DNA from: Paracoccaceae bacterium
GTDB lineage: Bacteria; Pseudomonadota; Alphaproteobacteria; Rhodobacterales; Rhodobacteraceae
Reading direction: 5' to 3'
Length of the DNA stretch: 6,332 nucleotides
Assembly (NCBI GenBank): GCA_026997055.1
Contig: JALWJU010000174.1
Coordinates: 1-6,332 of the forward strand
The position numbers and the translations under genes were made by a program. Of this stretch, positions 1 to 5,970 are shown one piece after another. Numbering within the stretch: the stretch's first letter is position 1; every line of letters starts with the position of its first letter. Under the pieces are notes generated by a model. That model ran no database searches, was not told where the DNA came from, and saw nothing but the letters and a program-made list of their open reading frames with translations.

Positions 1-361
1 GATAGACGCCCTTGAGGTTCACGTCGATCACGCGGCCCCAGGCGGCGGGGTCCGAGCCCGCCAGCGGGCCGATCGGCTCGATGATGCCGGCATTGTTGAC
101 CAGCGCATCCACCCGGCCGAAGGTCTCCACCACCTGCGCGACCGCCGCCGCGCATTGGCCCCAGTCGGCCACGTCGCAGGGGATCGCCAGCGCCCGGGCG
201 CCGATTTCTCCGGCGATGCGGGCGATCTCGCCGCCGCTGCGCGCCAGCAGCGCCACATTCGCCCCCCGCTCGGCAAAAATCCGCGCAGCCGCCTCGCCGA
301 TCCCCCGGCTGGCCCCGGTAATGATGACGGTCTGTTCCCCAAGGTCGGCAATGTCAGCCAT
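1..361 (-). CDS. Short-chain dehydrogenase/reductase (SDR), N-terminal part, cut by window edge
   Basis: This is the first 120 codons of a classical SDR oxidoreductase, which would use NAD(P)H to reduce or oxidise a carbonyl or alcohol in the cytoplasm. The Rossmann nucleotide-binding motif TGASRGIG is at residues 15-22. An Asp-Val pair at 63-64 fits the adenine-ring contact, NNAG is at 89-92, and the helix-4 Asn lies in VNLKG around 114-118. The residue after the second strand is Arg41 (LLARS), which by family rules leans towards NADP(H); this is an inference. The ATG at 361 is preceded by GGGGAGA (positions 364-370 on this strand), which supports the start. The catalytic Ser-Tyr-Lys region lies beyond the left edge, so the substrate cannot be judged. 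The gene is transcribed divergently from the DUF2125 gene. Family call is firm; specific function is unknown. Confidence 0.93.
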   Translation of the reverse strand, partial: MADIADLGEQTVIITGASRGIGEAAARIFAERGANVALLARSGGEIARIAGEIGARALAIPCDVADWGQCAAAVAQVVETFGRVDALVNNAGIIEPIGPLAGSDPAAWGRVIDVNLKGVY

Positions 362-422
362 GTTCTCCCCATGCCCTTTCTTGTCTCCACAGCGGATACG
401 GAAAATGCCGTGAAAGACGTGT

Positions 423-446
423 CCTGATCCCGCTCTTGATCCCGCC
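423..446. repeat. Tandem 12-bp direct repeat upstream of the DUF2125 gene
   Basis: Two adjacent 12-base units, CCTGATCCCGCT (423-434) and CTTGATCCCGCC (435-446), match at 10 of 12 positions and share the 9-mer TGATCCCGC. Their period is close to one helical turn, as in direct-repeat operators. They end about 50 bp before the DUF2125 start codon. A role as a regulator-binding site is an inference; two copies of a GC-rich 12-mer could also be slippage without function. Confidence 0.5.
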
Positions 447-482
447 GCGGCTCCGAGTCATTGTATTGTGCACGAGATTAAC

Positions 483-491
483 AGGAAAAGG
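483..491 (+). promoter_or_regulatory. Ribosome binding site selecting the ATG at 498
   Basis: AGGAAAAGG ends six bases before the ATG at 498. An in-frame GTG at 468 would add ten residues (MHEINRKRFV) ahead of the signal peptide, but it has no comparable upstream purine tract. This site therefore decides the start. Confidence 0.7.
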
Positions 492-497
492 TTTGTC

Positions 498-2018
498 ATG
501 AATACCAGATATTCCCTGGGCGGTGGTGCCCTGATTGCCGCATTACTTGCCAGTAGTGCCAGCCTTGCCGAAGTCACGCCCCGGCAGGTATGGGACAACT
601 GGCGTGGTTACATGGAGCGTAACGGCTACAGCGTCAGCGCCACCGAAACCGCGGATGGCGGCAGCCTGGATGTCCGCGGGCTGCGCATGACCATGCGGAT
701 ACCGGAGGGCGGGGGCACGGTTGCGATTACCATGGAGGGGATGCGCTTCGTCGATAATGGCGATGGCACGGTTTCCATCGTCATGCCGGATTCTTCCCAA
801 ATCGGGGTCCAGGCGCTCCCGGACGAAGGCGAAATGGTGCGGGTGACCTTCACCTACAGTCAGCCGGGCATGAAGATGACGGTCGCAGGCACGCCCGAAG
901 ACATGAAATACGAGTTCTCCGGTGACGAGGTCTCCCTGGCGCTCAGCTCCCTGGAGATCGACGGCGAGCCGCTGGATATCGTCAAGTTCCAGATGGGCCT
1001 GTCGGGCCTGTCCGGGGACGGGCGGATCCGGAGCGGCAACCTGCAGATCGTCGAGCAGAACATGATCGCCAGCGGCGGGATGCGCTACGAATTCTCCGCC
1101 AGCGAGCCCGGGGGGGACGGCTTCTTCGTGCTCCGCGGCCGCAATTCGCGGATAAGCCTGTCGGGCACGGTAGCCCTGCCCATGGACTATGACCCCAATG
1201 ACATGCTGGCCGCCTTCCGCAACGGCTTCGCCGTCGAGGGCAGCATGGGATTCGGCGCGGGGGCGAGCGAGTTTTCCTTCAGGGATGGCGAGGAGAACGC
1301 TTCCGGCTCCACCTCGACCGGGGGCAGCAGCTTCTCCTTCGCCATGGATGCGGAAAAGCTCGCCTATACTGCCAGCCTGCAGGAGCTCAAGGCCTTCCTC
1401 ACGGGCTCCGAGATCCCGATCCCGGTCAGCTTTTCCACCGGAGAGCTGGCAGTGGAATTCGCCATGCCGGTCTCCAGGTCCGACATGCCCGGCGATTTCG
1501 TCACGCTGTTCAAGCTGGTGGATTTCGCCCCCGACGACATGATCTGGAGCATGATCGACCCGACCGGTGCCCTGCCGCATGACCCGGCAACCCTGATCAT
1601 CGACATGGCCGGGAAGGCCAACTGGCTGCTCGATATCCTCGATCCGGCCAATGTCGCCGCCTTTGACGGTGCGGAGATCCCCTTTGCGCTGCAGAACCTG
1701 ACGCTCAACCAGCTTCGGGTCAGCGCCGCGGGTGCCGAACTGACCGGCACCGGCAGCTTCATCTTCAACAATGACGATCTGGAGACCTTCGACGGCCTGC
1801 CCGCGCCCGATGGGTCGGTCGATTTCAGGCTGACCGGGGCCAATGGGCTGATGGACACGCTGGTCTCCATGGGACTGATGAGCGAGGACGATGCCATGGG
1901 TGCGCGCATGATGCTGGGCCTGTTCGGCCGCCCGGGACCGGGCGAGGACGAGGTGCTTTCGACCATCGAGATCCGGTCCGACGGCCAGATCCTCGCCAAT
2001 GGCCAGCGCCTGCAGTAA
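498..2018 (+). CDS. Exported DUF2125 domain-containing protein
   Basis: A 506-residue protein of unknown function that I recognise as a DUF2125 protein of the long Rhodobacterales type. Residues 1-24 are a Sec signal peptide: Arg4, a hydrophobic stretch at 7-18, and cleavage expected after Ser-Leu-Ala24. The mature part would be periplasmic or bound to the periplasmic face of a membrane; there is no second membrane segment and no lipobox cysteine. The mature N-terminus carries the VTPxQVWxNW pattern (about 26-35) and FVDNGDGTVS (84-93), which I associate with this family. The chain is acidic, rich in Gly, Ser and Met, contains no cysteine, and reads as alternating beta-strand-like segments. 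It ends in a short conserved-looking tail (IEIRSDGQILANGQRLQ). No catalytic motif is visible. A remote likeness to beta-rich AsmA- or DUF945-type envelope proteins is speculation. It is probably monocistronic: divergent from the SDR and followed by a terminator-like hairpin. Confidence 0.85.
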   Translation: MNTRYSLGGGALIAALLASSASLAEVTPRQVWDNWRGYMERNGYSVSATETADGGSLDVRGLRMTMRIPEGGGTVAITMEGMRFVDNGDGTVSIVMPDSSQIGVQALPDEGEMVRVTFTYSQPGMKMTVAGTPEDMKYEFSGDEVSLALSSLEIDGEPLDIVKFQMGLSGLSGDGRIRSGNLQIVEQNMIASGGMRYEFSASEPGGDGFFVLRGRNSRISLSGTVALPMDYDPNDMLAAFRNGFAVEGSMGFGAGASEFSFRDGEENASGSTSTGGSSFSFAMDAEKLAYTASLQELKAFLTGSEIPIPVSFSTGELAVEFAMPVSRSDMPGDFVTLFKLVDFAPDDMIWSMIDPTGALPHDPATLIIDMAGKANWLLDILDPANVAAFDGAEIPFALQNLTLNQLRVSAAGAELTGTGSFIFNNDDLETFDGLPAPDGSVDFRLTGANGLMDTLVSMGLMSEDDAMGARMMLGLFGRPGPGEDEVLSTIEIRSDGQILANGQRLQ

Positions 2019-2049
2019 GCGCGGCGACAAACGTATCACCTGAAGGATC

Positions 2050-2082
2050 GGGGTCGCGGGGAAGCTCGCGGCCCCTTCTCTT
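2050..2082 (+). terminator. Probable intrinsic terminator after the DUF2125 gene
   Basis: The arms GGGGTCGCG (2050-2058) and CGCGGCCCC (2067-2075) form a nine-pair stem with one G-U pair. It can extend inward by a G-U and a G-C pair to a GAAG loop. TTCTCTT (2076-2082) follows directly as an imperfect U-rich tail. It starts 32 bases after the stop codon of the DUF2125 gene, as expected for a factor-independent terminator that isolates that gene from pmbA. Confidence 0.6.
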
Positions 2083-2083
2083 G

Positions 2084-2100
2084 CGCCGACCCCTTCGGCG
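2084..2100 (+). other. Second small hairpin between the terminator and pmbA
   Basis: CGCCGA (2084-2089) and TCGGCG (2095-2100) form a perfect six-pair stem around a CCCCT loop, one base after the probable terminator. No T-run follows. It could be a back-up terminator element or structure in the pmbA leader. The purine tract for pmbA begins 20 bases downstream and stays unpaired. Function is unknown. Confidence 0.4.
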
Positions 2101-2119
2101 TATTACCTCTTGCGCCAGC

Positions 2120-2127
2120 AGGAAAGG
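2120..2127 (+). promoter_or_regulatory. Ribosome binding site for pmbA/tldE
   Basis: AGGAAAGG ends seven bases before the ATG at 2135. A longer in-frame reading from a TTG at 2081 would begin inside the terminator tail and adds an unrelated Arg-rich stretch. The ATG is therefore the start. Confidence 0.75.
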
Positions 2128-2134
2128 GCTCCGC

Positions 2135-3481
2135 ATGACCGATACCCCGGAAAATCTCGCCGGCGCGCTGCTGGAAGCGGCCAAAAGGGCCGGAGCCGAT
2201 GCGGCCGATTGTCTGGTGGTGCAGGGCACGTCGCTCTCCATCGACGTGCGGGGGGGCAGGCTCGAACATGCCGAGCGCGCCGAGGGAATCGACCTGGGCC
2301 TGCGGGTGATGATCGGCCAGCGCCAGGCGGTGGTGAGCGCTTCCGATGGCGCGCCCGGAACCATCACCGCCATGGCCGAGCGTGCCGTGGCCATGGCGCA
2401 CGAAGCGCCGGAGGACCCCCATATCGGCCTTGCCGATCCTGCACAGCTGGCCCGGGGCTGGAACCTCGCGGCGCTGGAGCTTGCCGATCCGGCACCCGAA
2501 CCGGCCCCGGCGGCGCTCGAGGAGGACGCGCGGCGGGCGGAGGACGCGGCACTGTCGGTTCCCGGTGTCGCCCAGGTCCAGGAAGCCAGCGCCGGCTATG
2601 GCCGCGACGTGATCCACCTGGCCGCCAGCAACGGTTTCTCCGGCGGTTATGCGCGCAGCTCGCGCAGCACCCATGTGGTGGCGATTTCGGGCGAAGGCGC
2701 CGCGATGGAGCGCGACTACAAGAGCGAAACGCGCACCTTCCAGGCCGACCTGCCCGCGCCCGAGGAGATCGGCCGCGAGGCCGGCAGGCGCGCCGCTGCC
2801 CGGGCAGGCGCGCGCCAGCCGCCCACCGGCAGCTTTCCTGTCCTGTTCGATCGGCGGGTTTCTTCCTCGCTGATCGGCCATCTTCTCAATGCAATCAACG
2901 GTGCCACCATCACGCGCGGCAGCTCCTGGCTGCGCGACGCGCTGGGCGAGCGCATCCTGCCGGAAGGCCTGTCGCTGATCGAAGAGCCGCTGCGCCCGCG
3001 CATCTCCGCCTCCCGGCCCTTTGACGCCGAAGGCCTGCCCACGGCGGAGCGTCTGATCATCGACCGAGGTGTGCTGACCGGCTGGGTGCTCGACCTCGCC
3101 ACCGGGCGCAGACTGGGCATGAAAAGCACCGCCAATGCCGTGCGTGCCACTTCCGGCGGGCCCTCTCCCGCAGTGACCAATGTGACCCTGACCCCCGGCG
3201 AAACCGCTCCCGGGGCCATGTTGCGCGATATGGGCACCGGGCTGGTGGTCACTTCCTTTCTCGGCGCGACGATCAACCCGACCACCGGCGAGTATTCCCG
3301 CGGCGCTGCCGGCTTCTGGGTCGAAAACGGCGAGATCGCCTATCCGGTCAACGAGTGCACCATCGCCGGCAACCTGCGCGAGATGCTGGGGCGAATCGTA
3401 CCTTCCAACGATGCCGAGGAGCATCTGAGCCGCCGGGTGCCCTCGATCCTGCTTGATGGCATGGTGCTGGCCGGTGCCTGA
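2135..3481 (+). CDS. pmbA: PmbA/TldE, non-catalytic partner of the TldD/TldE metallopeptidase
   Basis: A 448-residue protein, close to the usual length of about 450 for PmbA (TldE). In Escherichia coli, TldE pairs with TldD to form a cytoplasmic peptidase that matures microcin B17 and degrades the CcdA antitoxin; TldD supplies the zinc-binding HExxxH site. No HExxxH motif is present here, so this is the TldE half. The C-terminal half is diagnostic: FDAEGLPTAERLIIDRG (296-312), the basic-Gly-Met-Lys-Ser-Thr segment around 325-332, MGTGLVVTSFLGATIN (366-381) and YSRGAAGFWVENGEI (387-401), followed by YPVNECTIAGNL (403-414). These align by eye with the E. coli TldE C-terminus. There is no signal peptide. 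The stop codon overlaps the start region of the downstream phosphatase gene, suggesting translational coupling. No tldD lies in the window. Confidence 0.95.
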   Translation: MTDTPENLAGALLEAAKRAGADAADCLVVQGTSLSIDVRGGRLEHAERAEGIDLGLRVMIGQRQAVVSASDGAPGTITAMAERAVAMAHEAPEDPHIGLADPAQLARGWNLAALELADPAPEPAPAALEEDARRAEDAALSVPGVAQVQEASAGYGRDVIHLAASNGFSGGYARSSRSTHVVAISGEGAAMERDYKSETRTFQADLPAPEEIGREAGRRAAARAGARQPPTGSFPVLFDRRVSSSLIGHLLNAINGATITRGSSWLRDALGERILPEGLSLIEEPLRPRISASRPFDAEGLPTAERLIIDRGVLTGWVLDLATGRRLGMKSTANAVRATSGGPSPAVTNVTLTPGETAPGAMLRDMGTGLVVTSFLGATINPTTGEYSRGAAGFWVENGEIAYPVNECTIAGNLREMLGRIVPSNDAEEHLSRRVPSILLDGMVLAGA

Positions 3482-4253
3482 TGATCTCGCCCTGCTGGTG
3501 GACGCGGCACGCCGGGCAGGCGAAATTGCGCTCGGCTTTTTCAGGGCCGAACCCGCCGTCTGGGACAAGCCCGACGGTGCGGGGCCGGTCAGCGAAGCCG
3601 ATCTGGCGGTGGACAGGATGCTGCGCGAGGCGCTTCTGGCCGCGCGGCCTTCCTATGGCTGGCTGTCCGAAGAGACAGAGGACAGCTCCGCCCGCCTCGA
3701 TGCCGAACGTCTGTTCATCATTGATCCGATCGACGGCACCCGTGCCTTCATCCAGGGTTCCGGCTCCTGGGCGCATTCGCTGGCGGTTGCCGAGGCGGGG
3801 CAGGTCACTGCCGCCGTGGTCTATCTGCCGACCAGCGGGCGCATGTATACGGCCTCTCTGGGCGGAGGGGCCTTTCTCGACGGTGCGCCGATCCGCGCCA
3901 GTGACGTCTGCCGGCTGGAGGAAGCCACCCTGCTTGCCGCACGCCCGGCCATGGACCCCTGGAACTGGCTGGGTGGCGCGGTGCCGCCGGTCAGCCGTGA
4001 GTTCCGCTCTTCGCTCGCCTACCGGATGAGCCTGGTAGGCGAGGGGCGCCATGACGCCATGCTGACCCTGCGCGCAACCTGGGAGTGGGACATCGCCGCC
4101 GGATCCCTCATCGTCAGCGAGGCCGGAGGGGTCGTCAGCGACCGGCGCCTTTCCCCCCTGCGCTTCAATACTCCCACCGCCCGGGTCAACGGGGTGCTGG
4201 CCGCCGGTCCCGGGCTGCACCGGCTGCTGGGAGCCCGCTTGTCGCAGGCATGA
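3474..4253 (+). CDS. Inositol monophosphatase-family phosphatase (CysQ/SuhB-like)
   Basis: A member of the metal-dependent, lithium-sensitive phosphatase superfamily, 259 residues from the chosen start. Visible family motifs are VSEADLAVD (39-47), WLSEE (63-67, a Glu metal ligand), DPIDGT (84-89, Asp84 and Asp87 metal ligands and the Thr that activates water) and WDIAAGSLIVSEAGG (205-219, Asp206 metal ligand). All catalytic residues are present, so it should be active. The substrate could be inositol phosphate, 3'(2'),5'-bisphosphate nucleotide (CysQ role) or another sugar phosphate; the sequence alone does not decide. The GTG at 3474 (protein beginning MPDDLALL) overlaps the pmbA end by 8 bp. 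The upstream ATG at 3456 and TTG at 3453 would add 6-7 residues (MAWCWP), and none of the three has a clear ribosome binding site. GTG is preferred because homologues, as I recall them, begin near this point. Confidence 0.9.
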   Translation: MPDDLALLVDAARRAGEIALGFFRAEPAVWDKPDGAGPVSEADLAVDRMLREALLAARPSYGWLSEETEDSSARLDAERLFIIDPIDGTRAFIQGSGSWAHSLAVAEAGQVTAAVVYLPTSGRMYTASLGGGAFLDGAPIRASDVCRLEEATLLAARPAMDPWNWLGGAVPPVSREFRSSLAYRMSLVGEGRHDAMLTLRATWEWDIAAGSLIVSEAGGVVSDRRLSPLRFNTPTARVNGVLAAGPGLHRLLGARLSQA

Positions 4254-4264
4254 ATTTCGGCGGT

Positions 4265-4282
4265 TTAGGGTCCTGACCCTAA
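4265..4282. terminator. Inverted repeat in the convergent gap, possible bidirectional terminator
   Basis: TTAGGGTC (4265-4272) and GACCCTAA (4275-4282) are perfect complements around a CT centre. In RNA this is a stem of about seven pairs with a four-base loop on either strand. It begins 11 bases after the phosphatase stop and lies about 30 bases past the fliP stop on the other strand. No T-run follows on either side, so intrinsic termination is uncertain. A protein-binding palindrome is the alternative. Confidence 0.4.
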
Positions 4283-4312
4283 GCATCCGGGACCGGCCTG
4301 ATTTTGCAACCT

Positions 4313-5065
4313 TCAGAAATAACTTCGCACCAGGGCGTCCGAGATCAGGCTCCAGCCATCGGCGACCACGAAAAAGGCAAGCTTGAAGGGCAGAGACACG
4401 ATGGCAGGCGGAACCATCATCATGCCCATGGACATCAGGATGGCCGCAACCACGAGGTCGATGATCAGAAACGGCAGAAACACGAGAAAGCCGATCTGAA
4501 AGGCACGGCTTATTTCGCTCAGCAGAAAGGAGGGGACCAGCAGCGAGAGGGGGGCGTTCGGATCCGCCTCCATGCCGGCAAGACCGGCCCGCAAGTCGGC
4601 CATCCGGGCGAATGTCTCCGGATCTACCCGTGCGGCCATGAATGCCCTGAATGGCTGCAATGCTGCCTGAAAGGCCGGCTCCAGCGCCATGCTGCCATTG
4701 GAAAATGGCTCGCCGCCCAGGCGCCAGGCTTCGGTGAAGACCGGCTCCATGACGAAATAGGTCAGAAACAGCGCAAGGCTGACGATCAGCATGTTGGGCG
4801 GGGATTGCTGCAGACCCAGCGCCTGGCGCAGGATCGCCAGGACGGTGACGATGAACGGAAAGCAGGTGATCATGATCGCCAGACCCGGCACCAGGCTGAG
4901 TACGGTGATCAGTACCAGCAGCTGGATGGAACGTGTGGCGATGGAGCCGTCTTCGCCCAGCGAAAGGGTGATTTCCTGGGCCGAGGCGGGCAGGGGGGTG
5001 AGGATCATGGTTAATGCGATCAGCCACAGGAATATCCGTGCATGTCGCATTGCAATGCCGGTCAT
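4313..5065 (-). CDS. fliP: Flagellar type III export gate protein FliP
   Basis: FliP forms, with FliQ and FliR, the core of the inner-membrane export gate inside the MS ring. The protein has 250 residues. The N-terminus is a cleavable signal peptide ending near Pro-Ala-Ser-Ala29, as in other FliP proteins. Hydrophobic segments follow at about 47-78, 92-110, 189-210 and 214-235. LRQALGLQQSPPN (79-91), the RAFQIGF stretch (187-193) and LPFKLAFFVVADGW (225-238) are family hallmarks. Met215-Met217 within GMMMVPP correspond to the methionine triplet of the gate's M-gasket. In place of the usual TSFTR it has TCFPF (67-71). The start ATG at 5065 lies one base after the fliN stop; a second ATG at 5050 would still leave a signal peptide. 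It is the last gene of the visible flagellar transcript. Confidence 0.96.
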   Translation of the reverse strand: MTGIAMRHARIFLWLIALTMILTPLPASAQEITLSLGEDGSIATRSIQLLVLITVLSLVPGLAIMITCFPFIVTVLAILRQALGLQQSPPNMLIVSLALFLTYFVMEPVFTEAWRLGGEPFSNGSMALEPAFQAALQPFRAFMAARVDPETFARMADLRAGLAGMEADPNAPLSLLVPSFLLSEISRAFQIGFLVFLPFLIIDLVVAAILMSMGMMMVPPAIVSLPFKLAFFVVADGWSLISDALVRSYF

Positions 5066-5066
5066 G

Positions 5067-5354
5067 TCACAACCCCGACTTGACGTCAGCGACTTCAGTC
5101 AGGCGCACGGCCAACTGGCCGCTGTCGTCTTCCAGCTCTTCCAGTTCGCCGCGTGCGATGAGCTTGTTGCCGATGAAGAGCTCGACCGGATCGTCGATGC
5201 GTTTGTCGAGGGTCAGTACGGAGTTGTTCTTCAGTTGCAAAAGCTCCCGCACCAGCGGATGCGCCTTGCCGACGGAAATGGTTATTTCGATCGGAACTTC
5301 GGTAAACGGGTTCTCCGCCAGTTCCGCGGGAGTATCGGGGTCAGGTTTGTCCAT
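5067..5354 (-). CDS. fliN: Flagellar motor switch protein FliN
   Basis: A 95-residue protein consisting almost entirely of one SpoA (FliN/FliM C-terminal, surface-presentation-of-antigens) domain at about 17-88. Family features are VPIEITISVGKAHPLVRELLQL (about 20-41, split here as VPIEIT and VRELLQL), LDKRIDDPVELFIGNKLIARGE (49-70, with the LDK and GNKLIARGE cores) and a terminal VRLTEV (83-88). FliN forms the lower rim of the cytoplasmic C ring, where it contributes to rotor switching and docks the FliH-FliI complex. The short length and lack of a CheC-like region exclude FliM and FliY. The ATG at 5354 lies inside the 3' end of fliH (14-bp overlap), and an AAGGG tract about 12 bases upstream may serve as its ribosome binding site. 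It is cotranscribed with fliH and fliP. Confidence 0.93.
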   Translation of the reverse strand: MDKPDPDTPAELAENPFTEVPIEITISVGKAHPLVRELLQLKNNSVLTLDKRIDDPVELFIGNKLIARGELEELEDDSGQLAVRLTEVADVKSGL

Positions 5355-5970
5355 TCTGGAAGGCCCTTTCGTTCAAACTGAACAGGTCGGTGATCGATTT
5401 GCCCATCCGCTCCAGCGCCCCGGTGAAATCGAGATGCTTTTCCTGACTTCCGGCACGCAGGTACACTTGGCCTTCCGCCAGACTCGGCTCTTCGGTCAGG
5501 GTAATGGGAATGGCCGTGGTGCTGGCGAGCAATGGCTCCAGCTGCGTTCGGCAGGAGGGATGTACCACTACTTCAATCGGGGTATCGGCGGCGTCGGAAG
5601 CCAGCGGTAGAAGCTCCTCGACGATGGAATGGCCGATTGTCTGTGAAACCAGTTCGGGGAGGACCTTTTCGATCATGCCGAGCAGGAGCGGCTCGAGCCT
5701 GTTCATCACATGGGCGCGGGCCTCGTGAAAGGTGAAGCCCATGTCCTGCAGATTACGGGCGAATTCGGCTCCGATGCGCTTTTGCTCTTCTTCTTCGGCC
5801 CGGATGGCATCGTCCCACCCGGCCTTGTAACCGGCCTCGTATCCTTCAAGGCGCTGTTTTTCCAGCTCTTCTGGAGAGATCTCCGCCGAGAGGCTGACGG
5901 GAGGGGGGGTGTCCCGCGCGATCGGTTCGCCATGGTGAGTGAATTTCTCGAGTGGGAAAAGGCGTGCCAT
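5341..5970 (-). CDS. fliH: FliH-like flagellar export ATPase regulator
   Basis: FliH dimers bind the export ATPase FliI, hold it at the C ring through FliN and link it to the gate. This 209-residue protein is poorly conserved, and I call it from several lines together. It has a GxxxGxxxG glycine repeat (Gly43, Gly47, Gly51 in EGYEAGYKAGWDDA), typical of the FliH coiled region. A charged helical stretch follows (about 30-110). The C-terminal domain of SctL/FliH type (about 111-195) contains IEVVVHP (132-138) and EEPSLAEGQVYLRAG (160-174). It lies between fliF and fliN, where fliH is expected. It lacks the N-terminal Trp pair of enterobacterial FliH and begins with MARLFPLEKF instead. The ATG at 5970 shares one base with the fliF stop (TGATG) and has a strong ribosome binding site. 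Homologues are often labelled hypothetical. Confidence 0.85.
   Translation of the reverse strand: MARLFPLEKFTHHGEPIARDTPPPVSLSAEISPEELEKQRLEGYEAGYKAGWDDAIRAEEEEQKRIGAEFARNLQDMGFTFHEARAHVMNRLEPLLLGMIEKVLPELVSQTIGHSIVEELLPLASDAADTPIEVVVHPSCRTQLEPLLASTTAIPITLTEEPSLAEGQVYLRAGSQEKHLDFTGALERMGKSITDLFSLNERAFQNGQT

Larger units (their letters stand above)
362..497. promoter_or_regulatory. Divergent intergenic region, likely holding promoters for both flanking genes
   Basis: These 136 bp separate the SDR gene (minus) from the DUF2125 gene (plus), so promoters for both should lie here. No strong sigma-70 pair is visible. The best plus-strand candidate is TTGATC (436-441), a 17-bp spacer and CATTGT (459-464), which matches the -10 consensus at only three of six positions. 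A tandem 12-bp repeat (423-446) covers this putative -35 element and is listed separately. The regulatory role is inferred from gene orientation, not from a clear promoter. Confidence 0.4.

Noticed and set aside
468..497. GTG at 468 as the DUF2125 start
   Set aside because: It lacks a ribosome binding site, adds charged residues before the signal peptide, and the ATG at 498 has AGGAAAAGG at good spacing.
1108..1114. Seven-G run in the DUF2125 gene as a phase-variable tract or frameshift
   Set aside because: The frame is intact on both sides, and similar G or C runs occur in pmbA (about 2249-2255) and fliH (about 5902-5908). They fit high GC content rather than a contingency locus.
543..2039. 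A 498-codon open frame antisense to the DUF2125 gene
   Set aside because: It is rich in His, Gly, Arg and Asp with no recognisable domain or ribosome binding site, and mirrors a well-supported gene. Such shadows are common in GC-rich DNA with strong third-position bias.
2110..3024. A 304-codon plus-strand frame overlapping pmbA
   Set aside because: It is an out-of-frame Arg/Gly/Ala-rich shadow of pmbA with no motifs.
2036..3568. A 510-codon open frame antisense to pmbA
   Set aside because: The opposite strand encodes clear TldE motifs throughout. The antisense product is low-complexity Gly/Arg/Ala and has no family signature.
3348..5027. A 559-codon minus-strand frame spanning the phosphatase and fliP
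   Set aside because: It runs antisense to one real gene and out of frame through another and across their convergent gap, so it cannot be a real gene; its composition is unlike its neighbours.
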